From assembly GCA_021234155.1 (NCBI GenBank), contig JAJEKV010000010.1:21536833-21600832 (forward strand): DNA of 64,000 nt, given 5' to 3'. Made by a program: the position numbers and the translations under genes. The stretch's first letter is position 1. Every line of letters begins with the position of its first letter. The notes under the pieces are model-generated. The model was not told the DNA's origin and made no database searches. It saw nothing but the letters and a program-made list of their open reading frames with translations. This stretch comes from Isoetes taiwanensis. Lineage: Eukaryota > Streptophyta > Lycopodiopsida > Isoetales > Isoetaceae. Shown piece after piece: positions 1-10,566 of the stretch.

Positions 1-1006
1 TTAAACAGGGGTTTAAAGGGGGTAGAGACCTCTGAGCTCATATATGGTAGTATGCTCCTAGATAGAGCCCTGTAATATTCCCATTAGATGCGGCATGTGT
101 ACAAGAGACCACCGGGTCAGAGATGCTATGGTCCGCTTTAGCACCGGATAAAGGACACAGTGATGAAGTGGGGGTGGGGTCTTGCACGAACATAAAAGGC
201 TCCTGAGACTCCTACAGTGGGCTAGGCCTGATAGCCGGTCACGTAGAGGGCCGGGTATGGGTCTGACACTCCCTGGATGTAGAGGTGTGATCCGTATGGA
301 GCATCTTGCACTTTGAGTAGATTTAGGGTGAGTAAGTTGGAGTACGGATCGCGGGGGTGCCCGATGCGGCACGTATTCTCTAGCTCACCCATGGAACCAC
401 TGTGATCCTGGAAGGGGACGCTTCCCTGACCTGCCTCATCGGACCGGGGTGTCATGAACCCTGGAGTAGACTCAAACGGGTGATACCTTGAGTCTGCGTC
501 TCCGGAAGGCTATAGCGAAGCCATAGCGTGAATCGACCCATCTGCAAAGTGTGCACAGGAGGGGCGGATGGAGTGGACAACCCAAGCCGATGTTCTATGC
601 CAGCCAACGCCATGCCAAGACTCGGTCTGCTGATCTCTTGAGGCCCAGCCGTCAGTCGATCCTCACTAGAGTCTGAGCTGGGGCAGAACCTGAGGTTTGG
701 GGTGTTTTCTTAGTTCTAGATGTATAGTCTTTGCCGTTGTTCTTTGTGTGGATGTGCCACCCTTTGTGGTGGTTATTTATATATGATATATGCTGTGTGC
801 TAACCCTTGTATTCATGCTTCCGCGACGTAGGCGCCCATCGAAGGCGTGGGCCGAATGACACCTCCGTGTCCTTCACCTGAGCCTCTCCACGTAGATGGC
901 CCGGGTCAGACGGAGGGCCCTGCCCATGGCAAGATGGATTGCCACGGGAGGGGAAAGTCCCCGTATGTATACGGCCGGGGGTCGTATATGTTCAGGGAGC
1001 GTCACC
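1..1006 (+). repeat. 5' LTR of the chromovirus, partial
   Basis: Positions 1-1006 align base for base, apart from scattered differences, with 12,875-13,880. About 580 bases of the LTR's left part lie outside the window. The right end reads GCGTCAC followed by C where the 3' LTR has A, so the terminal CA has probably mutated. The short ORFs here are non-coding. Confidence 0.93.
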
Positions 1007-1007
1007 G

Positions 1008-1019
1008 TGGTATTTGAGC
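1008..1019 (+). other. Primer-binding site, initiator-tRNA-Met type
   Basis: TGGTATTTGAGC lies one to two bases after the LTR end. It matches the usual plant initiator-Met binding site TGGTATCAGAGC at 10 of 12 positions. Position relative to the LTR and the match together make the call; two mismatches fit an ageing copy. Confidence 0.8.
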
Positions 1020-1311
1020 TGTGATTTCGGTTGCACGAAATCATAGCACTGACCAAACACTAACTCGTAGCCCGGTAGCTAGGAGGAGGCTAAGTTAATG
1101 TGTTGTTAGTCCTCTCTGATGTTTGGTTCTGTGTTAGGTTAAACTAAGAAATAGTAGCTTTAAAGAAGTTAGGGCGACTGGAGGCCCCAAGTTCGGAAGA
1201 ACTATAAATTTTTGTAGGTAGTTCAAATGAAGGAGAAAGTGGTTCCATTGGATCGGGCGTATCCCAAATACCCTAGGACAATCGTCGTTGGCGGAAAAAT
1301 GGTCAAGGGAA

Positions 1312-1509
1312 GGCCCGAAAGTCAACTCGGTCGCCGCTTGAATTTCATCGCCTTGCAGCCGAGGTGGGAGACCCGAAAATGCAGCCGGCGCCCGACCGTA
1401 CTGTCGCGGGTCAACGCGGGCCCGAAAGTCAACTTGGGCGCCGCTTGCCTTTCATCGACTCCTAGTCGCAGTGGGAGCGCGTATAATGCCGTCGGCGCCC
1501 GACCGTAGG
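1312..1509 (+). repeat. Two-copy tandem repeat in the element's leader
   Basis: A GC-rich unit starting with GCCCGAAAGTCAACT and ending with GGCGCCCGACCGTA occurs twice with a period of about 107 bases (starts near 1313 and 1420). It lies in the untranslated leader between primer-binding site and ORF1, where packaging or translation signals usually sit. No function can be read from it. The leader also holds an AT-rich stretch at about 1530-1610. Confidence 0.7.
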
Positions 1510-1754
1510 TTTCGCGTATTTTCGCCGTATAGATATTTTTTTTTTAATTAAAAAAAGTTAGTAAGAAAAAAATTTAAAATTTCAAAAGTTAACTGGCCGT
1601 TAAAGTTTTTCATTTCCGCCTTGCCTTCAGCGCCTTCGCCCGCCGGAACCGCCGCCCGCCATAGCCGCCCAACCCGACCTTGCTTCTTCACCCCGCTCTT
1701 CGTTAAATCCTAGCGCCTCCTATACCGCCTCCCTCGCCGCAAGCGCCCTACCGC

Positions 1755-1774
1755 CTGTACTTCTGGACCTTAGT
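1755..1774 (+). promoter_or_regulatory. Possible 3' splice acceptor before ORF1
   Basis: A pyrimidine-rich run ends in CCTTAG about ten bases before the ORF1 start codon. It resembles the acceptor-like sequences before ORF2 and ORF3, suggesting the accessory ORFs may be expressed from spliced RNAs. This is weaker than the other two. Confidence 0.25.
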
Positions 1775-1784
1775 GCCATAAGCC

Positions 1785-3047
1785 ATGGCCAACACCATGA
1801 GTGCTCCAGACCCCACTAACCTTACCATAGCTGAGATCTATGCCTTGATCGCCTGGTATATGGCCACTGACCCGGCTTATATCGACATACTTCTGAACGA
1901 GTTGGTGAACCGGTTCGAGAACAATGATCGGATCCCCTATCCCATCTATCATTTCTCCGAGCCATTTCTGATCCGATTGAACCTCCGCCAGCTACCTTAC
2001 ACCATGGCCGAGCAACCCGACTTGGTCATGATGTTGATTAAGTTTTACCCTCCCGAATGTGAAGGCCACACCGAGGAGGGGGACATTAGGGATGAGGCCG
2101 ACCGTATGAGGAACTTGGCCAGGGAGGATGATAAACGGGAGATAGAGCGAGCCGACACGGCGGCTCGAGGAAGGGAGTACCGGTACCTTGGGGATGGAGT
2201 CGCCGTTATTGATGGCCGGGCTATTGAACTTCCCCCGTACCAATGGCATGAGGCTTCCCAGAGCTTCATGTGGGGAGCCCCGATTCCTGATATCAGTCTG
2301 GATTACTTAACGACGATCCAGATTGACATGGCCCAGCGGCCCAATCGGTACCACGCTGAACTTCTTCGCCGCAGCGTAGCAGAACATTATGCTCAGGTTG
2401 AAGAAGACCTTAGGAGAGCCCGGGAGTTCCGGGAAGAGCAGGACATGATCGAACGAGAGAAAGAGGAGAAGGCCCGACAAGACCAGTCAAACCCACACGG
2501 GGAAGGGGCATCTGGGAGTGGGCAGGGCCCAATCCCAACGGAGCATGTGACCGTTAAGCACCGCAGGAAGTCCGTCGCCCGCAAGTCCGGCAGTCAATAT
2601 AAGGAAAAGTTGAAGACTGTCGGGGCTTTTGGGAAGAAGGTGAGCTCTAGCCGGAGGCAAGAGAGGGTGGATCCGTCCCGACCAGTTGTTGGGGCCAAGA
2701 CTGTACCTGCATCGAGGGGGCCGCCTCCAAACCCTGCTCCACAGAGGAAGCCCCACCGATATAGACCCGGTACCGTGGCCTTACGGGAGATCCGCAAGTT
2801 TCAGAAGTCAACCCAACTTCTGATACGGAAGCTCCCCTTCCAGAGGTTGGTCCGGGAGATTGCACAGGAGTTCAAGACCGACCTCCGCTTCCAGACTTTT
2901 GCCATTTTGGCACTTCAAGAGGCTGCGGAGGCGTATCTAGTGGCGCTTTTTGGTGACGCTAATCTTTGCGCGATCCACGCAAAGAGGGTCACTATCATGC
3001 CTAAGGATTTGGCCCTCGCCCGTAGGATTCGGGGGGAGCGTCCTTAG
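1785..3047 (+). CDS. Retrotransposon ORF1: unknown N-terminal region fused to a histone H3 core domain
   Basis: An intact 420-residue frame with a good start context (GCCATGG). Residues 1-190 match nothing I recognise. Residues about 195-240 are highly charged and probably coiled-coil. Residues 240-323 form a basic, proline-rich linker with an ARKS motif at 265-268, as found around H3 K9 and K27. Residues 324-420 are a complete histone H3 core of exactly the canonical length from His39 to the C-terminus: [13 protein letters not shown], then [13 protein letters not shown], then [14 protein letters not shown], then ARRIRGERP. Tyr at position 41 and Leu at position 90 resemble plant H3.3 rather than H3.1. 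Loop 1 has canonical, not CENH3, length. The lysine equivalent to K36 is Arg, and the standard ARTKQT tail start is absent. It lies between leader and gag, so it was taken up by the element. An undamaged frame in an otherwise broken element suggests selection on the family. Nucleosome or chromatin targeting is my inference. Confidence 0.92.
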   Translation: MANTMSAPDPTNLTIAEIYALIAWYMATDPAYIDILLNELVNRFENNDRIPYPIYHFSEPFLIRLNLRQLPYTMAEQPDLVMMLIKFYPPECEGHTEEGDIRDEADRMRNLAREDDKREIERADTAARGREYRYLGDGVAVIDGRAIELPPYQWHEASQSFMWGAPIPDISLDYLTTIQIDMAQRPNRYHAELLRRSVAEHYAQVEEDLRRAREFREEQDMIEREKEEKARQDQSNPHGEGASGSGQGPIPTEHVTVKHRRKSVARKSGSQYKEKLKTVGAFGKKVSSSRRQERVDPSRPVVGAKTVPASRGPPPNPAPQRKPHRYRPGTVALREIRKFQKSTQLLIRKLPFQRLVREIAQEFKTDLRFQTFAILALQEAAEAYLVALFGDANLCAIHAKRVTIMPKDLALARRIRGERP

Positions 3048-3187
3048 CAATTTTGTTTGCAGGGGTTCTCCATTGTAAATATTCCTTTTTGATAATTGAT
3101 AAAAACTTCTTTTTATTTATTTATTATTCTAAATTGTATTAAGAACCTTTTATTTTGTGTTAAATACGAAATTGCTGACGTCAGCCT

Positions 3188-3193
3188 AATAAA
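3188..3193 (+). terminator. Possible poly(A) signal after ORF1
   Basis: AATAAA lies 140 bases after the ORF1 stop in an AT-rich spacer. It could end an ORF1 transcript, but such hexamers are common by chance in AT-rich DNA. Confidence 0.2.
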
Positions 3194-3227
3194 AAGGGTT
3201 CAAAAGGATTCTCAAAGTTCATTTCAA

Positions 3228-3267
3228 TTGTTCTCTCTGTTTTTCTTGCTTCCTCCTCCCTCCTAGC
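3228..3267 (+). promoter_or_regulatory. Strong 3' splice acceptor-like site before ORF2
   Basis: A nearly uninterrupted pyrimidine tract of about 35 bases ends in CCTCCTAG, followed four bases later by the ORF2 start codon (CGCCATGG). This is what a strong plant splice acceptor looks like. It would allow ORF2 to be translated from a spliced RNA. Confidence 0.45.
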
Positions 3268-3270
3268 GCC

Positions 3271-4607
3271 ATGGCAGCCACCGACATTCTTGCATGGTAT
3301 CAAGACGGAGAGCACTGGGATCCGCAAGTGCCCTTCGACTTGCTGCGGCCCTTGCTATGCCAGCGCCTAGACCTCATCACCAATATGCAGCGGCACCCAG
3401 ATTATGCCGGGTTCTTAGACTTTTACATGGAGGAGATGCTTCCTTTGTGTATATCCCTCTTGGGGATCCTCCCCAATTGTACCTCGAGCGGGAGGTAGTC
3501 CGGGAGATGTTAGGGGGCGACACCCATGCGTATGATGTGCTGAAGGGAAAGCTCAGGTGGGGCAAACACCTGCCCATAGTGCAGCATCAGGGGCGGCAAT
3601 ATCTTGAGGTTGCCTTCGCCCTAGCCATCCTCATGGATCAATACGTTGAGGATGAAACTTTGCCTGTAGAGAAAGGCAAACTCCCTGAATCTTCCGAGGA
3701 GGGAGATGATGAGCACATAGGTATGTGCGACTTCGCCCGTTGGAAGCAGCTAGCAGAGGAGATGCCACCACGCCGGGAGCAAGCTGCACGCTTGTCAGGG
3801 CTAGATGCCCTTCCGGTTATTTATCACCAAGGGCAAGAATATCTTCTCTTGGATGATATCATCTGGACTTATCGGGATTTAAGCGCCGGCGTAAGGACCA
3901 TGTGCTTTATGAGCTAGCGGAGTATTGTATGGATGATTTCATCGACTTCGCTCCTATTGAGCTTCCCCCGGAGGTGCAGCAGCTACTCCAGTTCCGCCAG
4001 GAGATCATAGAGCCGGCTGAGACTTTGCTACGGCTTCGGGAACTGGTGATGCAGGAACCGGCCTCTCAACCCTCACCGGATGCCTTTATGGCTATGGGCC
4101 CTCATGTTCCCAACATTAATATGGTTGAGGTCCCCTCTGATTCGGATGAGGAAGGAGAGGATTTATACCATAATCCTGCTCATTTGAAGGAAGAGCAGCA
4201 GGAACTCAAGGAAGAAGAAGTCCCTATGGATTTAGACAAGGAGGTGGCCACGTCAGAGACCCCACAAGGGAAGGTATTGGGAAACCACCTTACCCGCTTC
4301 TTCTTATCAGCCTTTCGACAGGGGCAAGTTCTTTTTATAGCCCAAGATTTGGCCGGAGGCTGAAGCTTCATAGTGGACCCTCCGTGCTCTTTCTACATTG
4401 GCCGGGCATAAGAAGCTTCCCTATCGTACGTTCACCTATGTACTCGTACGACGGGATCTTGCCCTGACGGCCTTGGGGCAAGACATTGCGCCCTGGATGA
4501 GCATGAAGCTCCTTACGGCAGCCCCTTTGGCCGTTGCTTATCCGCCAGAGGTTGCTTCCATTGCGGCTGCCACCGTGGACCCAGGGGTGACTCTACTGCG
4601 ACACTGA
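3271..4607 (+). pseudogene. Retrotransposon ORF2, unknown protein, broken by frameshifts
   Basis: Starts at an ATG in good context and continues as one protein only if the frame changes near 3445, again near 3870, then passes a stop at 4361-4363 and changes again near 4400. Protein-like text continues across each break, so this is a decayed single ORF of roughly 440 codons rather than several genes. No known domain was recognised. Two related internal segments are visible: LPIVQHQGRQYL near 3580 and LPVIYHQGQEYL near 3820. The part encoded at about 4130-4260 is very acidic. It lies between the histone-bearing ORF1 and ORF3, upstream of gag, and is part of the element's extra cargo. It could be an alternative structural or regulatory protein; nothing in it shows which. 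Confidence 0.6.
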
Positions 4608-4856
4608 CCGCCGCCACCACCTCCTCGGTCTACAAATGAAGAGGGAGGACCTAGCTCCTAAATAATTGTATCATGCACATTGTATTCCATATGCATGTAG
4701 AATTTTGGGTTGGCAGTTTTTTTTTCCATTCTATAGTTATGATATACTATCTCTTTATCAATTGTGACTGTTATCTCAATGAATACAATTGAAATTGTTC
4801 TCTTCCATGAGGCGTTTTTCTATCTGTTAGAGCTTAGGGCATAATGAAATTGTTCA

Positions 4857-5345
4857 ATGTTCTATATTCATTTCTATTGTCTTACAGAGGAAACACTTGA
4901 GGAATATGAGGAGAGGATTACAGACTTGATAAGGAGGGATGACCCCGGGCCGCCCGACCAGGACTATGGTCAAAGGTATGGGGAGTACCCGGAATGGGAT
5001 GAAGGTTACGAGATGGAACCCGCGCCACCAGGGGAGCCCTATGACCCAGCAAAAGGGATGGAGATAGTTAACATTCTCAGGGAACGTGCCTACGAGGACC
5101 TGAAGCAAACTCTTCGCCACACATGGGACTATTGGGACATGTCTAGGCACGAAGCTTTCGAGGACGCCAATGACCACCTGTGGCAAATCTTCTATGCATT
5201 AAGGAGGCTTTTCAATCTCCTTATTATTAGCCCAACACTGGATTACCAATCTGTAATAGTACAGGCCTGGGCACGTTACAAGCTCGTTAGGGCTGTACGT
5301 GAAAGTGTTCGCTATTCAATTCTGTACCCATTTGCGAACCCCTAG
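4857..5345 (+). CDS. Retrotransposon ORF3, unknown protein
   Basis: An open frame of 162 codons. The real coding part probably starts at 4887, after an acceptor-like CAG; the first codons of the open frame look like intron. The first third is acidic and proline/glycine-rich (DDPGPPDQDYGQRYGEYPEW). The rest is probably helical with many Arg, Trp and Leu residues and no known motif. It lies between broken ORF2 and gag-pol and has no counterpart in ordinary chromoviruses that I know. It may be an exon joined to an upstream frame. I do not recognise a function. Confidence 0.5.
   Translation: MFYIHFYCLTEETLEEYEERITDLIRRDDPGPPDQDYGQRYGEYPEWDEGYEMEPAPPGEPYDPAKGMEIVNILRERAYEDLKQTLRHTWDYWDMSRHEAFEDANDHLWQIFYALRRLFNLLIISPTLDYQSVIVQAWARYKLVRAVRESVRYSILYPFANP
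4862..4886 (+). promoter_or_regulatory. 3' splice acceptor-like site before ORF3
   Basis: TTCATTTCTATTGTCTTACAG precedes a sustained open frame without an obvious own start codon in good context. It has the form of a plant 3' splice site, so ORF3 may be a downstream exon. Confidence 0.4.
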
Positions 5346-5606
5346 GCCCAGTCTCTTTAGATTTCTGTCTTGTGATGTTATAGGTAAGTTGAGCTTTAAA
5401 TCTCCGATGTATAATGTTTGTCCTTGTACTAAATCTTTATATCAACTTCTGTTGTTACCAATGTACTGAACTATAATAGAATGACTGTTTTCACCTGTAA
5501 CAAGGATCTTGCTATTGTACTTTTTCTTGTATTCTTTCTCTAACTCATCCTAAAATGACATTGTTGTGAGACCTTATGTCATCATAAGTTAGCTTACACC
5601 TTTCCT

Positions 5607-8120
5607 ATGCTGGATATAGACGGTGCACGCAACGCCGCTTGGCAGACGCCCTCAAATGCCAGTAGACTAACACCGGAACAAGAACTTATGCTAATGAAGA
5701 GGCAATTAGGCGAGTTGCATGCGTATGTATTGCATGCCAACCCACCCCACCATATACAAGAAGACGGGCCGGAGTTACCTCCGCCACCGCCAAGTCCACC
5801 TACACAGCAGCCATCTCCACCTGAAACCAGCCCTGTACCTGCACAGAGGGGACCTCGTTCTAAACGTCATCGGAGTTCCTCTAGGGACAGCGCCACCTCA
5901 TCACAATCAGCCACTTCCGTATCTTCGGAGTCGTCGGTATCAGCTGGTGACCATGCAAAGCGCCGGGATAAGGAATACCGCAAGACGGTTGATACTGCCA
6001 TAACGAGCATATGGAAGAATAGAAAACTGGCCCAGTTTGATGGGAAATCTAGAGGCGGACTAAATGTAGAGTCTTGGCTGGACGAAATGAAAGAATTTGG
6101 GAAATCCTATGGCATGACAGAAAAGGATACAGGAAAGGTTGCCACCACGAACCTTACAGGAGCTGCCCATATTTGGTGGAAGGGCTATGCTAGGGCCAAG
6201 CATCTGGATAGAAGCAGGTGCAAGTTTAAAAAGTTTGCAAAAGCTTTTAAGTCGCATTATGTGCCTCGTGCGCACAAATGCCAACAAATTCAGACCTTCT
6301 ATAGGTTAGAGCAGAAGGGTATGTCGGTTCAGGCTTACACTGACGAATTTATGCGCCTGAGGCTGTATGTACCAGGTATGAATGAAAAGAGAGCAGTAGA
6401 GGGCTATATTGAAGGGTTGGCCCCATCAATCAAACGGATGGTTAAGGCCATAGACCCGAAATCAGTTGCAGAGGCTGAGGCTAAGGCATTGAGCCTCGAG
6501 GAGGACACACCAAGGAACCAGTATCCGCGTCCTGCTCCTTACTCGCAGCCCCGGCCGTCCACACCGTACAAACCCCGCTCGCCAAGTCCGGGGCCCTCTC
6601 AGCAGAACTCTTATGGACGCCAGGAAAAGAAAGTCACCTTCAACACGGCCGATAAACAGAACAATGTCGGTAAGGAAGTTCGGAACCTCTTACAGTCTAT
6701 TCCCAAAGAGGCCCGAGAACAGCTCCGCCGAGATAAGGCATGCTACAGGTGTATGCGGCCCGGACACTTCATGCAAAATTGTCCTTATGTCACGCAGACT
6801 GCCCAGCTGGCTATGGCCGACCTCGACTGGGACGATCTTGAGCCAACACAACCTGTCGAGGAGGAGGCTCCCGAGTACATTCACGGTGCGTCTCATATCC
6901 TTGCAGCTATAGAAACCGGCAATGCTGAAAGTCAGCCTGCTGTCATTTCCACCATAGGTCAAGTAGACAGTAAGCCTTTTGTAATTCTTATGGATACGGG
7001 AAGTACACATAATTTTGCTTCTCCTAGAATGGCCCAAGTCTTACAGCTTGAGACATTACGGTCCCGACCGAGGCCTGTCACCCTAGCCAGTGGTAAGGTC
7101 AGACACACGCATGGCCGTCGCATCAATCTTAAGATGCAGTTGCCGGGAGCACCAGTTGCTTTGGGTGCCGAGTTGATGGATATCGGCAAATACGACCTCA
7201 TTGTTGGTATGGAATTCTTGGCAGCTGCAAAAGCCAACATAGACTGCGAGAAAAGGGAAGTTACCTTCAACGCAGCTAATGGAGCCCGCGTGACTATAAA
7301 AGGTGAACCATATAACCCTATCATGCAATCTATGTCCATCGGGCAGTTAGATAAAGCTATACGCAAGGGAAAGCTCTTCTGCGTCATTAGGCTTGTCTCC
7401 ATCGAGTTAGATGCTAAACAGAAGCAAGTAATCGACACCTTGCCAGAGGGGATTGCTCATCTTCTCCGAGAATTTGGTGATCTTTTCCCAGATGAGATCC
7501 AAAAACTTCCTCCTTTTAGAGGGGTAGAATGTGAAATAGCTCTAGAGCCAGGTACTAAGCCTACCAGCAAGGCTCCGTACCGTATGAGTCCTCCAGAGTT
7601 GGCAGAGCTTAAGAAGCAACTTCAGGACTTACTAAACCTAGGTTTCATTCGACCTAGTGTCTCGCCTTTTGGCGCTCCTATTCTTTTTGTTAAGAAAAAG
7701 GACGGCTCGTTGAGGATGTGTATTGATTATCGGCAACTCAACAAGCATACCATCAAGAATCGCTATGCTTTGCCTAGAGCAGATGATCTAATGGATCAAT
7801 TGCAAGGGGCTAAGTATTTCTCAAAGATTGATCTACGCTCCAGATACCATCAGATACGGATTAAAGAAGAGGACATCCATAAATCTGCTTTTCGCACTAG
7901 ATATGGGCATTATGAGTTTACAGTTATGCCTTTTGGATTAACTAATGCCCCAGCAACTTTCATGCGACTGATGAATGATATCTTCCGACAATACTTGGAT
8001 GATTTTGTTGTTATTTTCTTCGACGATATTCTCATATATAGTAAGAACCTAGAGGAGCATGAGAAGCATCTTAGATTGGCTCTGCAAAAGCTAAGACGTC
8101 ATCAGCTCTTTGCCAAGTTC
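5607..8120 (+). CDS. gag-pol: Gag-pol polyprotein, part 1: gag, CCHC knuckle, protease, RT palm
   Basis: One open frame from an ATG. Order: a proline/serine-rich N-terminus; a retrotransposon gag domain (about 6020-6500) with the motif [10 protein letters not shown]; a CCHC zinc knuckle [14 protein letters not shown] (about 6750-6790); an aspartic protease with active site MDTGSTHNF (about 6990); and Ty3/gypsy RT with [47 protein letters not shown] and the catalytic FFDDILIYS (about 8020). The frame is intact up to LFAKF at 8120, where a LINE interrupts it. Gag packages the RNA, protease matures the polyprotein, and RT copies the RNA. Because of the LINE this copy cannot make a full-length polymerase. 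Confidence 0.95.
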
Positions 8121-9436
8121 ACTGACATGAGAGTTAACTTGGCCAAGACAAGGGTGCTGTTGGTCCCATCATCCCGGCACCCACGCCTTCCCTCATTCAC
8201 TTACCAGGGGCAGGTAGTGGAGGTGGCTCAGTCTTATAAGTATTTGGGCATTGAGTTTTCTACTACCACACACCGGGATGCATCCATCGTTTCACGGGTC
8301 ACCGCAGGCTGGAAAGCCCCAGTATGCAATGCAAAACAACAAATCCAAAGGCGTAGTCAGTATGCATGGGGTCACCAGGGCACACTTGTTCGGGGCCTTG
8401 GTTGAACCGGTCCTCCTCTATGGGGCGAAGTGTGGGGGCGGTGATATCCCTCACCACTTGGAACGATCTAGAGCGGTCTCGAGAAGGCCTTCTTGGCCCG
8501 CACCGGGAGTGAAATCCACGGTCCCATATCGGATCTTGCTCCGGGAGACAGGCTTCCTTCCATTCTGACGAGGGCTGCTACTGGAACGTCACATTATTTA
8601 CTTCGGAAGGTGGTGGCTATGGATGAAGCCCGGCTGCCCAACCTTGCTTTGACAAAGGTGATGGGCCCGCAAATGACTCAAAGCCTGCTTTGGAAAGATA
8701 AGCAAGCCCGTGGTTCTCGCTATGGAATGTGCGTGCACACGAGATGTGGACCAAAGGCATACACCGGCAGAACGCTGCTGCCTTGAAGCGATGCCTTGGA
8801 TGCTTGCTTCATGGCCAAGCTTTGGGATCAGGGCCCCGTCACATGTCAAGGTGGCAAATTATCGACAACAAAGTTAATCCCATGCTCACGAGGGGCCCAC
8901 ACCACTACCCGCGCACCCATCTATCCATGAAAAGCGCAGGTGATTGCTTCCATTCAAGACAGTGCACACCACCTCCGCATTGAGACGGGGAGATGGATTC
9001 GGGGCAGCGTGAGGACAGAGTGCAATGCCGTCTTGTCAACGGGCGCCATTGAGGATGAAAGTCACGCCCTCCAGGCCTGTCCGACGTACGAGCATATCCG
9101 GGCTCGGTATGCTCGGTTAGTTGTGCCCCATCAGGCCTTGCATGAGCTACTGAGCACGGCCTCTGTAGGCTTGTTGGGATCGTACCTCCGGGAGGTAATG
9201 GATACTGCCGGACTTCGGTTATGCCCCCGTCCGATATTAACCTCGGTTGTACTTGTGATTATGTATATAATCGTGCGGTATGTCGGATCCTTATTGCTAC
9301 TAAGGTTTTTCCCGAAACCCTTCTGGCGGGGTTTTTTAATCCTGGTAGTAATACGCCTGCTGCTCTCTCTTTATACTTGGGTCCCATAGGCCAGTTGGTC
9401 TCCGTGGACGATAAAATCATATTCTATTCTATTCTA
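8121..9436 (+). mobile_element. 5'-truncated LINE nested in the chromovirus RT gene
   Basis: The frame leaves gypsy RT after LFAKF and becomes the end of a non-LTR RT (VNLAKT, then SYKYLGIEF, then [10 protein letters not shown]). It continues to a C-terminal Cys/His region (IEDESHALQACP, about 9050), then a 3' UTR and a short (ATTCT)n tail ending at 9436. Gypsy pol resumes at [18 protein letters not shown]. Frames are broken in several places. Related copies in the window lie at 28,245, 33,000, 43,864 and 60,475. It is 5'-truncated just after the RT catalytic motif. A target duplication is not evident. Confidence 0.9.
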
Positions 9437-10566
9437 AGTGCAAGTTTGCCACTCCGAAGGTCGATTATTTGGGCCATGTCATTTCAGCAGAGGGAATTGC
9501 TACAGATCCGGCAAAGATAGAGGCCGTGAGGGAATGGCCTATCCCAGGTAATGTTTCCGAGGTCCGAAGTTTCTTGGGGCTAGCCGGATATTATCGAAAA
9601 TTTGTAAAGGATTTTGCAAAGATTGCAGCCCCTCTTACAAATCTCACAAAGCATGAGAAGGTGAAGGATTGGATGGAGCACTGGAAGACAAAAGTTCAGG
9701 GGAGTTTCCAACAGCTTAAAGATGCCTTAACATCAGCACCAGTTCTCACATTGCCCGATCCTGAGCAGGATAAACTAGTGGCGACGGATGCCAGTAAGAT
9801 TGCCACCGGTGGAGTCCTAATGCAGGAGGGGAGGGTTATTGCCTATGATTCAAAGAAAATGAACGAGACAGAGCAACGATATCCTACCCATGATCAGGAA
9901 TTGTTAGCCGTTGTCCGTGCCTTGCGAATATGGAAACACTACCTTCTTGGTAGAAGATTCCAGTTGGATACGGATCATCAAAGTCTCCGTTATTTATCCA
10001 CCCAGCCGAATCTCAACCTCCGTCAGAGAAGATGGATGGAATTTCTGGAGGAATATGATTTTGAGATTATGTATAAGCCTGACAAGCACAATGTGGTTGC
10101 GGATGCATTGTCACGCCATCCCTTGGTGACCCGGACCCATTGTAATGCCATTTCTACACTCACCAGTGAGTTTGGGAAACAGATAGAGCAGACCTTGGCC
10201 ACAGATCCGGAGTTCTGTGACATTTGGGAAAGTTTGGCTAAGGAAGCTCGCACGGATAAGGAGCGCGAAGCCTTTCGTGCGTATAAGAAAGAGGGCAACT
10301 TATTATATCACAAGGATAAGTTGTGTGTACCTGAGACTTCGGGAGTGCGTAAGCTCATCCTCCACGACACCCACAACAGCCCTATAGCTGGACATGCGGG
10401 GTTTATGAAAACCTACTTTAAGATTCGCTCCAGCTATTTCTGGCCTTCTATGAAAAAGGACATTGCCAGATATATTAAGCAGTGTCAGGTATGTCAGCAA
10501 ACCAAAGCGGAGCAGTTAAGGATTCCAGGCGAGTTGCAACCTCTGGATGTGCCCAACGCCAGGTGA
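9433..10566 (+). CDS. pol: Gag-pol part 2: RT thumb, RNase H, integrase N-terminal zinc region
   Basis: This continues pol after the nested LINE. It begins with the RT connection [14 protein letters not shown] and [14 protein letters not shown]. RNase H follows with [14 protein letters not shown], then [18 protein letters not shown] and VADALSR. The integrase HHCC zinc region comes next, with HAGFMKTY and [10 protein letters not shown]. The frame ends at a TGA at 10,564-10,566 because of a small deletion near 10,558; integrase continues in another frame from 10,560. RNase H removes the RNA strand during reverse transcription. Both breaks mean no complete product can come from this copy. Confidence 0.93.
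   Translation, partial: SKCKFATPKVDYLGHVISAEGIATDPAKIEAVREWPIPGNVSEVRSFLGLAGYYRKFVKDFAKIAAPLTNLTKHEKVKDWMEHWKTKVQGSFQQLKDALTSAPVLTLPDPEQDKLVATDASKIATGGVLMQEGRVIAYDSKKMNETEQRYPTHDQELLAVVRALRIWKHYLLGRRFQLDTDHQSLRYLSTQPNLNLRQRRWMEFLEEYDFEIMYKPDKHNVVADALSRHPLVTRTHCNAISTLTSEFGKQIEQTLATDPEFCDIWESLAKEARTDKEREAFRAYKKEGNLLYHKDKLCVPETSGVRKLILHDTHNSPIAGHAGFMKTYFKIRSSYFWPSMKKDIARYIKQCQVCQQTKAEQLRIPGELQPLDVPNAR

Noticed and set aside
58-455. Minus-strand ORFs in the left LTR, repeated at 12,917-13,329
   Set aside because: Their sequences follow the LTR DNA, change freely between the two LTR copies and show no protein-like features.
1227-1508. 93-codon ORF in the chromovirus leader
   Set aside because: It is produced by the GC-rich 107-bp tandem repeat and has no start context or recognisable domain.
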